Source: Hofstenia miamia (taxonomy: Eukaryota; Xenacoelomorpha; Acoela). From it: a stretch of DNA of 31,664 nucleotides. Location of the stretch: NCBI GenBank assembly GCA_004352715.1, contig SCFE01000087.1, positions 1,816,805 through 1,848,468 on the forward strand, written 5' to 3'. Numbering within the stretch: position 1 is the first letter of the stretch; the number at the start of each line of letters is the position of its first letter. Of this stretch, positions 10,072 through 20,540 are shown one piece after another. The position numbers and the translations under genes are program-made. The notes under the pieces are model-generated. The model did not search any database. It saw only the letters and a program-made list of their open reading frames with translations, and had not been told where the DNA came from.

Positions 10072-10227
10072 CTGAACAGTAGGTAAATAATTTAAATTAA
10101 GTAATTGAAGCTTTAGACGATTTATTAATTCATCACACTTCTCGAATCGCTTTGTAGATTTAGCCTTATTGTATTCAGTGGAGAGATGTTCACATAAAGC
10201 TTTTGCACTTTGCAACTCAGCTTTCAT
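10072..10227 (-). CDS. PSMD8: PSMD8 / Rpn12, exon 1 (start codon)
   Basis: First coding exon: ATG at 10227-10225, then exactly 52 codons to the donor CAG|GTCTGA at 10072/10071, in phase 0 as exon 2 requires. It begins MKAELQSAKALCEHLS and ends 'CDELINRLKLQLLNLNYLP'. This parallels the N-terminus of human PSMD8 short form ('KC...L..LKL.LLELNFLPT'). With exons 2-4 it gives a protein of 264 residues, close to the 257-residue human short form. The product is a lid subunit of the 26S proteasome regulatory particle. Upstream of the ATG I see no classical TATA box, only attataaa directly before it. Confidence 0.9.
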
Positions 10228-11224
10228 TTTATAATGACTAGCAATTTGACACTACTATACGTTAACCAATACAGTTTGTCCAAAATCTGATCGCTATATT
10301 TTAAGCTGCAATAATAAAATTTATTTGTAGAATAAGTACTAAATTTACATGATATTGAACTAAGATTTCCTAAGGAAGTTGAATTTAAGAATGAAAGTTT
10401 GAAAAATGTCATTGAATTAAAAAGTCTTCATGTTCTGTTTTTCTGAAATGTTAAATGACTTATTCATTTTAGGTTCACAAAGTGGAGCAGAATCAGTAAT
10501 AATAATCTAATATTTTACTGCACCAGAGTACAAAATGCTCATAGAATGAATAATTTAATCCAAGGAGCGAAATGTTCCTGGGCAATTTGGAAAGGATATG
10601 CATTCAATTTGATGGGGCTTGTATTTCCCCTGTGGTTTCCTTGATACCATTCAGCAATGTTCTTCAAGAATCAGTGGTTTTTTCTTCATTTATATTTATA
10701 AATTAATTTACCAGCATAACTTTGATTTCACTATATTTGATTCAGCAAAAACTGTCAATGTAATGCTTTTGAATTATTCATTGTGAATTTGGGATAATTT
10801 GTATTATTTATTAATTGGTGCAATAATTATTTGTTCAGTATTTAAAGCTACATTCAGGAAACACTTTGTCCAATTGATGTTTGAAATTTATTTTTTTAGC
10901 TTTGATATATCACCATCTACTGCTATTGTGATGAAATGCTTTACATACTGTCTGTCATTGAGAAACTTGTGTATGGTCAGCTCTGCCACTTTACACAAAA
11001 TTAGCTATTTATGTTAATACTTTCTTGCTTCAGGTTAATGTACTTGTTGAGATAGCCTTTGTTTTTTGGTTATCTAGGAATATTTTTAATACATTCATGA
11101 AAGCCTTTAACAAACTGCAACAGGAAGACTACTGTAGTGTTGTCAACAAATGGGCAAATGACAATATTGGTGATTATGATTACATGTAATCAAATCACAT
11201 TCTACTTGTGTAAACTGACTCATA
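10228..11224. other. PSMD8 upstream region and start of CpG-poor tract
   Basis: The PSMD8 promoter must lie at its lower end. From about 10,300 CG dinucleotides almost vanish. An open frame at 10799-11017 has no recognisable similarity. Confidence 0.5.
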
Positions 11225-12060
11225 CTAGCTAGCAGTGCTGTGTGTGCCAATTGCCAATATACTTTCACTGGATTACCAGTACAAGATTTTTTCTTAACTT
11301 AACCAGATTTTAATAGGTTTTAACCAGATCTTAAAAATTATCATAAGATTGAAACTAGAAGCAAAAATATTCTTTCAAAATGAAATTGGCTTATTACTAT
11401 GTGCTAACATAAAATATACAGGCCTGTTCAATATCATATCAAATTTGTTAATTTTTTGCGAATATCTGGCGAATTAATACACTATTCTGCTTATGCCACC
11501 TTGAATTTGAAGTTTGCTCTTCAACCTTCTCATAATGAAAACCTGGTAATGTTTATCAAATTGGTAACATGTATGCTAATATTTTATGCATAAAATTTTT
11601 GTTAAGTAAACATTAATTAAGATGTACACAAAATCTATCAAAATTTAATGAAGAAAATGTATGTAATAGTATAGAACTTTATAAATGATTTTATCTGTTA
11701 AAATATAGTCTAGCAACAACAATGAATATTCAAACATAATGGATTCAATGCTTCATTTGCTCCTAAAATTGATAATTTTTTTAAATAGTACATGCAATAT
11801 TACAAATCTATGATCAGAATGGCAAAATGTAGATTAGGACTAGAATGACAGCAAGTATGAGTCCTAACACACTTTGCCATAATTTATATTGGTTTGTAAT
11901 GCTGTGTTCATTGTAATCAATAAATTTTTAAATAAAAAATGGAATAATTTAACTAGATTAACCAGGTCCTGCAAATTAACTGTCTTTAACTAGACCAGAC
12001 TGGTTTAAACAGTTTTAACCTGACAAGATTAACTGGACCAGTTCCAGCAATATTTGCTAG
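11225..12060. mobile_element. Candidate non-autonomous hAT-like element (820 bp)
   Basis: The left end cagtgctg (11233-11240) and right end cagcaata (12045-12052, reverse complement tattgctg) match at 6 of 8 positions. They resemble the CAGTGCTG termini of hAT transposons. They are flanked by ctagctag (11225-11232) and tttgctag (12053-12060), which agree at 6 of 8 bases, fitting the 8-bp target duplication of the hAT superfamily. Both ends carry related 'aaccag/ctggtt' subterminal motifs. No transposase is encoded. The element lies in the CpG-depleted tract, and decay there may explain the mismatches. Other elements with 8-bp duplications are possible. Confidence 0.5.
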
Positions 12061-14024
12061 TATAAAATATGAGACAAAATAATATCATAATCAAGTGAAA
12101 AAATTGACAAAAAAATTGCTTTTCCAACTAAGATTGGCAAATGCCTGAATGTGAAAGATTTTCTGCATTTTCTGCTATGCCCAATCTCAACTAATTAGGA
12201 AAATAAGCATAAGCAATGGAACGAATTAGCACTATGACTATGAGAAAATCTGTGTTATCAAAATTCAAGGAATTTTCAAATCTTCAAAAATATGTGGCAT
12301 GACATAGTATTGTGAAATAACTTCCTCTTAAATTTGAAAATTTTATGTTCTTAGTATTTTAAAATCATAAAATGTTATTTAATATTGTATTTGAAATATT
12401 AAATAATCCCAGTTAGCAAATTCAGACTCAAACCACTTTAATAATATTTCCCTTATTGATTTGAAACATAAATGTATGTAGAAATTTTAATAGTTATGCT
12501 TATCATTTAAGTTGGTTATGCCCCTGTGGCAAATTTCTATCAAATGAAAATAATGCTTAGCAGGAAAAGCAAAAATTAACTATAAAAAAAGATATTGAAA
12601 TGTTGGTAAAATTCTTACTAGCATGACTTAAATTAAAATTCTTTACTATTTGCTAAATTCAATGCCTCATTCAAAATCTACTATGTTTTCATTTATAATT
12701 TGCAACATAGTTTTGTCTGGTGGTTTTTAATGCAATGACAATAGAAATGGATGCTTCCTAATTTTGTTTCAGTTGGAGCATCAGTAGATATTTAGAAAAC
12801 CATTGATAACATTATGCATGCCTCTCATTTTGTAAATTACTCACCTTTAAGAAAACTATAGAACTCTCTACCATTAAAGAACCTTCAAATAAAACTAATA
12901 AATACACTTACACTAAAGTACTCAAAAAGCACTTTGTGAGAAATACTATAATATGAATAATTCATTTATGGTCAGTAACATGAATTCAATGAGAATAATT
13001 CAATAAAATGTTGGCTGGGCAATTATCCATGTTAGTTTCTGTCTGAATTTTAAACTTTAGTGAATCAGGATTGTGTGTTGCACGAAAAGCACCTTTAAGT
13101 GACCAATGGTTTAATTTCAACTTGTTTCTTAAAAGCTTGCAATATTTCAATGTTCTTTAGTTCTGTTGTAGTGAGTTATAAGTTTGCATAGTGGTATTAA
13201 TGAATTATTGCTTCAAAACGTTTTTCTATATTTAATGCATGTAAAGTGTTTTGATCTGGAATTCTGCATAAGAATACAATTTCTTAATGGCCTTAGAATG
13301 TGAACATTCTGTTAAATATGATTAGCTGTCTTGAGAAAAAATAAAGTGCTTAGTTTGGGCACAGGCTGGTAATTACATTGCTATCATTGACATACTTCCT
13401 ATGAAAATAGGAAATTTTGCTGAATATTGCATTAATGTGATATTCAAAATATAGATTTAAGTCAAAATTTACACTTAACTTTTATAAATTGTCTAGAGCT
13501 GGAATTTTAACATTATTGAGTTTCAGAGTTAATGCTGAAACATCATAATTTGATTTTGTGGGCTGCAAAATACAAAATTCTGTTCTACTTTCATTTATTA
13601 GTAACTTATGCATGTTGAAAATACATTGACAATTGTGTTAAAGATTTAATTGTAAATACATCAATTTATTATCATTAAATATCCAGGTATCATTAGAACA
13701 TTGAGTTAAGCTACAATCAGTCATTATATGCATGTTGTATATATCTTTATAATTAAATATAAATAAAAATTCCAAATGCTACAAATGAAATGTAAGAAGA
13801 ATTGTGTAGAAAAATTGCCTATATTATTGTGGCTTGCATTGCAAATTCCATCCTATAGATAGTTAATTATCATCAATTACAATGAAATTATAGCTTGAGT
13901 TCCAATAGCAAAAAATTTAAAATAATGGCAGAAATATTTATATGAGCTAAGTGGGTAAATATTCTTGTATATTTCATTCATATTTGATTTGACATTTTTG
14001 AGTGGCTAACCTATTTTTTATTAT
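12061..14024. other. CpG-depleted AT-rich DNA, no gene recognised
   Basis: No open frame or clear repeat structure. Between 11,041 and 13,060 I find only three CG dinucleotides by eye (about 11459, 11470 and 12222). It may be made of very old, methylation-decayed repeats. Confidence 0.5.
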
Positions 14025-15480
14025 ATTCAATGTTCTTAGTGTTTCACTACCCCATGAAGCATAAGCAGTTGTAGTAATAAGAAGACATTCCCAATTAAGT
14101 TCCATGTACTTTAAATTATTTTCCTGGTGTTTCCCACAAGGTTAAGGCAATCAATATCTGCAACATTGTTTTATGAGATTTTCTTAAGCAGGTGTGTTAA
14201 TGTAACATCAATTACACCAAATTTACCCATTTTCCATAACAGTATAAGTTTATATGTAGGTCCTCACTTAATCCCACCAAGATTTGCTCCTTGTTGTAGT
14301 TTTGGATTTAGCAATGCATTTTGACTGTTACTTGAATATCTTTGTGAATTGTGGCATGTTTAACTTTAGGACCTTGCCTACATATCATAGCATGATCTCA
14401 AAATAATGTAGAGCTTTATCAACACACTAACAGCTGGTCTTTCCATCATGAAAAGAATTAAGTCCTACATGTATTTTAGTGAGTTGTTGAACTTCTTTGG
14501 GTTCTTGTTTGATCTCTAATCCTGGAGAAGGCATTGTTTGACAGCTGAAAGAAATTTATCTTTGGCAATAGAAGAACATCTCCTTTGGAGATTCATGCAT
14601 ATCTCTGAGTCAATAGTGATTAACAGGACAGATTGTCAAAAGCCTGATAGAAAAGATTCCTGATGATAAATTTGATCATGAGAAGCAACTAATAAATTGT
14701 AGATATTGATTAGTTCATTTATATTGAAAGCAGTTCCATTGGGTGTGTATGAAGAAATTTATACAACTGAGGAATGAACAGCAAATCCTTCTCTACTTAG
14801 TCTCAATTTTGACTGTGTCATTGCATGAAGAGTATCTTTGAATTTTGATTGAATCCTCCAGATGATGAATGCAAACATAAAGAGCTCTTGATGACTAAAT
14901 ATTTCATACTTCTATATATTTAGACTAAGTCCAAACCATTTGTTAAACTCATTAATAATTTGAAAGCATCTGAAAGGGATTCTCTTGTCCCACATAATAA
15001 TCCAACATTAAGGTACAAAAAACTATAAATCAGACATTGGATTTCATTGAGTTTTAGAACCAAGGTATGAAGGGCTATGGTAAATAGTATTGGACCCAGA
15101 GGACCACCCTGTTAAACACCAGCTACTAAAAGAATGTGCCTGGTGTTTGTCATAATATTGGATGTTCTTTATAGAAATAGATGATCCATGATGATATCTC
15201 AGGAAAGTAATTTGCACATTGCTTTATAATAGCCTGCTGAGAGATATTATTGAAAGCATCCTTCATTACAATTTAAAGAATAGCAATTTACTCATAATTT
15301 AAATGGTCAGTGATAACAATTTGCATCTAATGAATCACATGCTCAACATCTCCAAGACAAGTTACTCTAAATTGGGTGAAACAATTCAATTACATTTGAT
15401 CCACTAATTTTCCAGATACAGTTACCAATCAAGGGTCTGAGATCTCTCACTGCAATGATGTGATATTAAGACAAACTTCA
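14025..15480 (-). pseudogene. Ancient LINE with C-terminal endonuclease-type domain
   Basis: On the minus strand, degenerate RT blocks appear in the expected order. 'VMKDAFNNISQQAIIKQC' with 'FPEISSWIIYFY' lies around 15270-15170 (motif A region). 'QQGGPLGPILFTIALHTL' lies around 15110-15055; the usual form has GDPLGP. A C-terminal block follows: 'GKFGVIDVTLTHLLKK' around 14235-14180 and 'ELNWECLL...TAYASWG' around 14105-14045. That tail resembles 'FDVTVTSPL' and 'ELGW.C.PL..E.YG.WG' of LINEs carrying a C-terminal restriction-like endonuclease, as in the R2/NeSL-like groups. Many stops and frameshifts and nearly no CpG show great age. The clade is uncertain; the RT itself is secure. Confidence 0.65.
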
Positions 15481-15985
15481 TAAGCAAATTTTTTTAGCAA
15501 TTAAGCTTTGAATGTCATCCCGGAAAAATCATTGCTTTACTTATTTAGTATTCCCTGCAAATTTCAGAATAGATTCTTGCCTAAACACCTCATCACTGCA
15601 GGCTATTAAGCTTTGAATGTCATCCCTGTGAGCAATTTCCTTCTAAAATGCTGCAAGACTTCAATTCAGAATTAAATTCCACAGAAAAACACTACTGTAC
15701 TTCAAGAATATATTTCTTCACTGCTGCAAACACTTCATTCAGCTTTGAATTCCACTGCAAAATATAGCTGCACTGCAAGCTATCCAATAATTATTATATT
15801 ATACATATTGCCAATATTCTTGGATATTTCAAAAAAAAATTTTGAAAATATTTTTCACAAATATTTTTTCTGAGATTCAACCTCTATATAATCAAATTTT
15901 TCTTGATAAAAGAACTGTGATAGTTCTCTAAAATCACAAAAATTTACACCTGGCCTTGCAAAAATGCAACTAAACAAATTCCTGT
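15481..15985. other. CpG-poor region with a short repeated phrase
   Basis: The phrase ttaagctttgaatgtcatcc occurs at about 15503 and again at about 15607, so there is a partial internal duplication. No gene is seen. Confidence 0.5.
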
Positions 15986-15989
15986 CAAT

Positions 15990-16830
15990 ATTGATCTGAT
16001 CAACTTCAAACCACTTCCAATTGATTGGAAATTAAATTTTACATCTAGATACGGTGACATTTCTATTATAACACTGTTTCCCTAAGATATAAGATTGTAG
16101 TGGACACTATGCCTTCAATTGTGGTTAGAGTGCTGTAATTTCCCTTTATGACTTGTGAAAATGCAACTAGAATTTCTTAATTTCCAACTAACCTTAAACA
16201 TCTATATCAGTGAATATTGATAATATTGACTTTGCAGCTAGTTCATTTGATTGCAAATTAAAAATTATATTTAGATAAGTCCTTTAAAGTAGTCTCAGAC
16301 AAGGCCTAATATATTTCCATTTATGATTTTTTATCAGTTAACCCAACCTTTTTAAGTGAAATTTTAGAAAACAATCTTTAATATCTCAACAAATATTGAT
16401 CATATCGACTTTGCACCTAGTGCATTTGATTGTAAATTAAAAATTACATCTAGATAAGTCCTTTAACGTGCTCTTGGTCATTTTATTTTAAATTTTCCAT
16501 TAGTTTACCACTAATGTTTTTAAGTGAAATTTCAAAAAACTAATAGTAATTGTTCTGTCAATATGGGTGCTATGGACTTTGCACCTAGTTTATTCGATTG
16601 CAAATTAAAAATTACATCTAGAAAAGTTGTTTAAACATGATTTAAAACTGGTCTAGTATGTTTTTTGGTGATTAAATATTTCAATTAGATATATGGTACA
16701 CCCTGGTGTATTAGCCAAATTCATGAATCTAAATCACGATTTTCCCAGCAAATATTTGCTCTATCATTTTGAAACTACTTTTATTAGATAGGAAATTAAA
16801 AGCTATATCTAAAATAGGAGTTTAGAAGTG
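15990..16830 (-). repeat. ~180-bp repeat block, minus orientation, CpG-decayed
   Basis: A diverged unit recurs about five times. Its core reads 'gactttgcacctagttcattt' followed by 'gattgcaaattaaaaattacatctagat'. The 'ttacatctagat' landmark lies near 16037, 16260, 16438, 16608 and 16797, so spacing is roughly 170-220 bases. The reverse complement of the core is the unit repeated at 19.3-20.1 kb. The two blocks therefore belong to one family in opposite orientations. Confidence 0.75.
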
Positions 16831-17385
16831 ATATATTACAATATTCTTTAAGTAAATTCATTATTCATAAAAAGTGTGTTAGCACTATACCAACATATTA
16901 AAATTTAAAAAATCACATCTCAATGCAATTGAATCTTCTTTAAATATATTTTAAAATGAAATCTAAAGCAAAAACAATGCTTCCTGAGGTACAGAAAGTG
17001 AAAATACACGAAAATCAGGAATTTCATTATGCAATCTTGTGTTGAAACATGAATTTTTTTAAAAAACTTAAAAATTTTACTTTGAATCATTAACATTTTA
17101 ACTTTAAAAGCTATAAAAATTTGCAGCAAAAAAAAACAAAATTAAAAAATTTCAAAGTTTACACAAAAAAATATTTTGGTTAAAGATATTTAAAAAATAA
17201 TTACATCATCAGAAAGAGCATTACAGAATGCGGTGGTTGACTACATTTCATTTATTTATTGTAAAAATTGACAGAGATATTAAAGGTGAACCATATATCT
17301 AAAGCTGGTACCATATATCTATAAAATGTAATGGCTCGTACAGTATATCTGATATTTGGTATCATCAGTCAGGTAGGGAGCTGGA
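16831..17385. repeat. AT-rich spacer and 'accatatatct' repeat end
   Basis: 16831-17220 is low-complexity AT-rich DNA. At about 17288-17380 the sequence gtgaaccatatatctaaagc, then ggtaccatatatct, then 'tggtatcatcagtcaggt' parallels 20454-20543 (gtgcaccgtatgtcaaggcc, gtaccgtatgtca, 'ggtatcattggtcaggt') in the same orientation. It looks like a decayed copy of that cluster with CG changed to CA/TA. Confidence 0.55.
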
Positions 17386-18273
17386 AAAGCAATGATTAGC
17401 TTGTCTGCAGCACTGAATTGATAATTTACCAATATTCTCTTTAGTCTATCTGAATATTAATCTGCTGACACAACTATTAATCTGTGATTGATCATCACTA
17501 AACTAGATGGTGCTATAAGCTACCAAGCAGCATTTCATTGCAAATAGCTAAGGTAGCATTCTAGAAATGATTTATTGGAAGCGCTTTGGTTGGTGAGGGC
17601 TTAATATGTGGTACCTGCTATTATATAGGGAAGGCCCCATCCCTTCCTTTGTGTGTAATGTAGTCACACTAAATTAGTTGTTGCAATGGGAAACAACTGA
17701 ATTTATTGCACACAAGGATTGCTTCGTCTTGAAGTGCATTGTGTCTTACTCTGCTGCCTTATCCAGATCGTGACATTTGTTCCCGATTTACATACGTAAT
17801 TACCTACTCATGGTCTTGTTGATACTGTCACAGGATCATAGCACCATTCTGGGTAGGTCTTCAAGCGAATTTATTTATTAAGTCCACCCACATTCAGTAA
17901 TCCCAGTTTGTTGAGTTAGGGAGTTGTCTGGAGGTGACTTTAAGCAATGTACATTTGTGAAGCTGTTTCCCTGCTTTTGCAACTGTACTCAGATAGAGCT
18001 ATCTGACTTATTGTTAGATGGTGTGAAAAGTTACCATAGCAATTTCCTTGCCATTGGTAACTTTTAAACTGTTCACTTAATGTCACTTACCTAGATGATA
18101 CATTCTAGTAAAATATTTTTTAACTTTGTGATGGGAAACTAACTTTTGTTAGAGAAGGTGCAAGAAAGGTTACCCCAGCCTTTCTTTGATTGAGTGTGCA
18201 GGCACACATTCTCAAATTAACAATACTATCATGAGTGAAAAAAATTTTCAGTCGTGTTTTTACTGACTCTTAG
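17386..18273. other. Intergenic, CpG density recovers
   Basis: CG dinucleotides return from about 17.7 kb. No gene is seen. Short inverted words such as aaagttaccatagcaa...ttgccattggtaacttt (18026-18067) could form a local hairpin. Confidence 0.5.
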
Positions 18274-18980
18274 GCATAATCAACTCAACACCAAGAGTAG
18301 TGAGATAGGGGCAGGCTTGATCTCACAAAATGACCTTGACCTCTGCGATATTGGAGGAGTGTTTTTAGTGACTCACCAGTTGATTGACATCTCTGCTAAT
18401 GGGTTTTTAGTGACCTCAGATATTTTTAAGTGTATCTACTAATGGATTTCAATTAGTAATGATTTTAATTGATTTTCATGATTCATGTTAGGGCCATTTT
18501 TTTGGTATGACTAATTTCACTTTGTTAATATCACAATTGTTTGCATTACGCCATGTTAATATATACCACGTTATAACACATTACATTCCACGAGTTCGGT
18601 TGATTACATGTACAGTATAGTTTGGGAAAACTTTTTCAAAATCATATTTGTCAAAATTCATTGATCGTATTTGTCAAAATTCATTGTGACATGTTTTATC
18701 ATATCACGACTTTTCCAACCAATAATTATTTTTTCATAATTTGCAAGTACGTTTAACTCACTTTTCGGGAATTTTTTTCAAAATGACTTCACCTTGTTTT
18801 CAAAAAATGCATAGTTTCATTTACGTAAACAATATTCTCATTTCTAAGCAAACTAATTAAAAACTACTTCGCTAATACATGTGGAAAATATTAAATATGG
18901 AAATTAAACAAAAAGAGATCGCAATCCAATGTAATAAAAACGTTTAAAATTTTTATAGACACTAGTAAAAAACGTGGTTG
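18274..18980. repeat. Dispersed repeat, copy 1
   Basis: Nearly identical to 29236-29795 for the first ~330 bases, with a few substitutions (for example gtgacctca here against gtgacgtca there). It is more diverged, with indels, after about 18,640. The family is unrecognised. A 62-codon frame inside it (18254-18442) is not conserved as a coding frame and is not supported as a gene. Confidence 0.85.
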
Positions 18981-19150
18981 TCAAGTTTCGGAAAAATTAA
19001 AATATTACAAACACAACAAATATACTTAGATGTTAAAGTCAAACATGATTGCAATCTCACTACCTAAATCATACATGCAAAATGTTAATATAATTTATAC
19101 ATATACACATTAAATATACAATATTAATATATTAGTTTTACATGGCTATC
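18981..19150. other. AT-rich sequence before a gap
   Basis: No feature recognised. It ends at an N run. Confidence 0.5.
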
Positions 19151-19302
19151 NNNNNNNNNNNNNNNNNNNNNNNNNNNNNNNNNNNNNNNNNNNNNNNNNN
19201 NNNNNNNNNNNNNNNNNNNNNNNNNNNNNNNNNNNNNNNNNNNNNNNNNNNNNNNNNNNNNNNNNNNNNNNNNNNNNNNNNNNNNNNNNNNNNNNNNNNN
19301 NN
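19151..19302. other. Assembly gap (152 Ns)
   Basis: N run inside the start of the ~180-bp repeat block, where assembly is expected to fail. Confidence 0.95.
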
Positions 19303-20130
19303 TGGTGCGAAGTCCGTAGCACCAATATTGACTGAGATAATTACGATTACTTTTTAAAATTTCAGTAAAAAAACTTAGGGTTGACTAATAAAAAATCATA
19401 ATCGGAAACATAGTAGGCCATGCCTTAGACCACTTATAAGTACTTTTCTAGATGTAGTTTTTAATTTGGAATCGAATGAACTAGGTGCGGAGTCCATACG
19501 ATGAAAACTCGTTGAGATATTACCGGTTATTCCATTTTATATATATATATATATATAGTAGTTTACTAAAAGAAAATTAAAATTAAAAACTTAGTAGGCC
19601 ATGCCTTAGACCACTTATAAGTACTTTTCTAGATGTAGTTTTTAATTTGCAAGCTAATAAAAGTGGTGCGAAGTCCGTAGCCCCAATATTGACTGAGATA
19701 NNNNNNNNNNNNNNNNNNNNNNNNNNNNNNNNNNNNNNNNNNNNNNNNNNNNNTAGCACCAATATTGACAGAGATAATTACGATTACATTTTAAAATTTC
19801 AGTTAAAAAACTTTGGGTTAACTCATAAAAAATCATAATCGGAAACATAGTAGGCCATGTCTTAGACCACTTATAAGTACTTTTCTAGATGTAGTTTTTA
19901 ATTTGCAAGCTAATAAAAGTACCGCGAAGTCCGTAGCACCAATATTGACTGAGATATTAATGATTACTTTTATACATATTTTTAAAAAATTATATATATA
20001 TATAAAAAATTTAAAAGGTGGAAGGCTTAGTAATAAAATTATTTTTTTCATGCAGTTACATGTAAAATTTGATTTGAAATCGATTGAAAGTAGTTTCAAG
20101 TCGATACGACCATTATTGATTGAGATATGA
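19303..20130 (+). repeat. ~180-bp repeat block, plus orientation, CpG retained
   Basis: The unit contains 'gtagcaccaatattgactga' + 'gata', 'aaaaatcataatcgg', 'tagtaggccatgccttagac' and 'tctagatgtagtttttaatttg'. The last landmark lies at about 19448, 19628 and 19887, with a diverged copy near 20050. The gap at 19701-19753 falls inside it. This is the reverse complement of the 16-kb family. Here the CG sites are largely intact, as in atcgaatgaactaggtgcgg at 19471-19490. An (AT)n run is present near 19541-19557 and another near 19990-20004. Confidence 0.85.
19701..19753. other. Assembly gap (53 Ns)
   Basis: N run inside the tandem block. Confidence 0.95.
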
Positions 20131-20455
20131 GCTTTGTTGACATAAGGTGCCATCGGTCAGGTCAAATATTTTAAGGGGCTTTATCTCCTTCAGTTTAGGA
20201 GCTACACCTTTGGGCCCTTTAGCAAAAATGTTCAGAAGGGTCGATAATAGGCCACCCCACCTATTTATAATACCACTGGATCAACGCTAATACTTCTTTT
20301 AGATATTCAAAAAAATTTTGAAAAAAAGTGGTAAAAAATTTTTGATCTTAAAAAAAATAAAAAAATTTTAGCATAGGTAAAAAGAACATCAAAAACTGTG
20401 TATGTACACCAATTTGGGTTAAATTCTGATGTAAATTGAAGTTTGAGAACCAAAG
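20131..20455. other. Spacer between repeat block and palindrome cluster
   Basis: Begins with ttgacataaggtgccatcgg, which already resembles the end motif found at 20521-20543. It is otherwise A/T-homopolymer-rich DNA with no gene. Confidence 0.5.
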
Positions 20456-20458
20456 TGC

Positions 20459-20529
20459 ACCGTATGTCAAGGCCGGGTACCGTATGTCACAAAATCGCAA
20501 GGCCGGCACCGTATGTCATGACATACGGT
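20459..20529. repeat. Cluster of 11-bp repeats ending in a perfect 22-bp palindrome
   Basis: accgtatgtca occurs directly at 20459-20469, 20479-20489 and 20508-20518, and inverted at 20519-20529. The last two abut and form a perfect 22-base palindrome (20508-20529). This could be a protein-binding cluster or a terminal structure of the repeat family beside it. Confidence 0.85.
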
Positions 20530-20540
20530 ATCATTGGTCA

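Noticed and set aside
16920-17129. 69-codon minus-strand frame
   Set aside because: Low-complexity Lys/Phe-rich translation of A/T runs in the CpG-poor tract.
18254-18442. 62-codon frame in the dispersed repeat
   Set aside because: The second copy at 29.24 kb is not conserved as a coding frame and no motif is seen.
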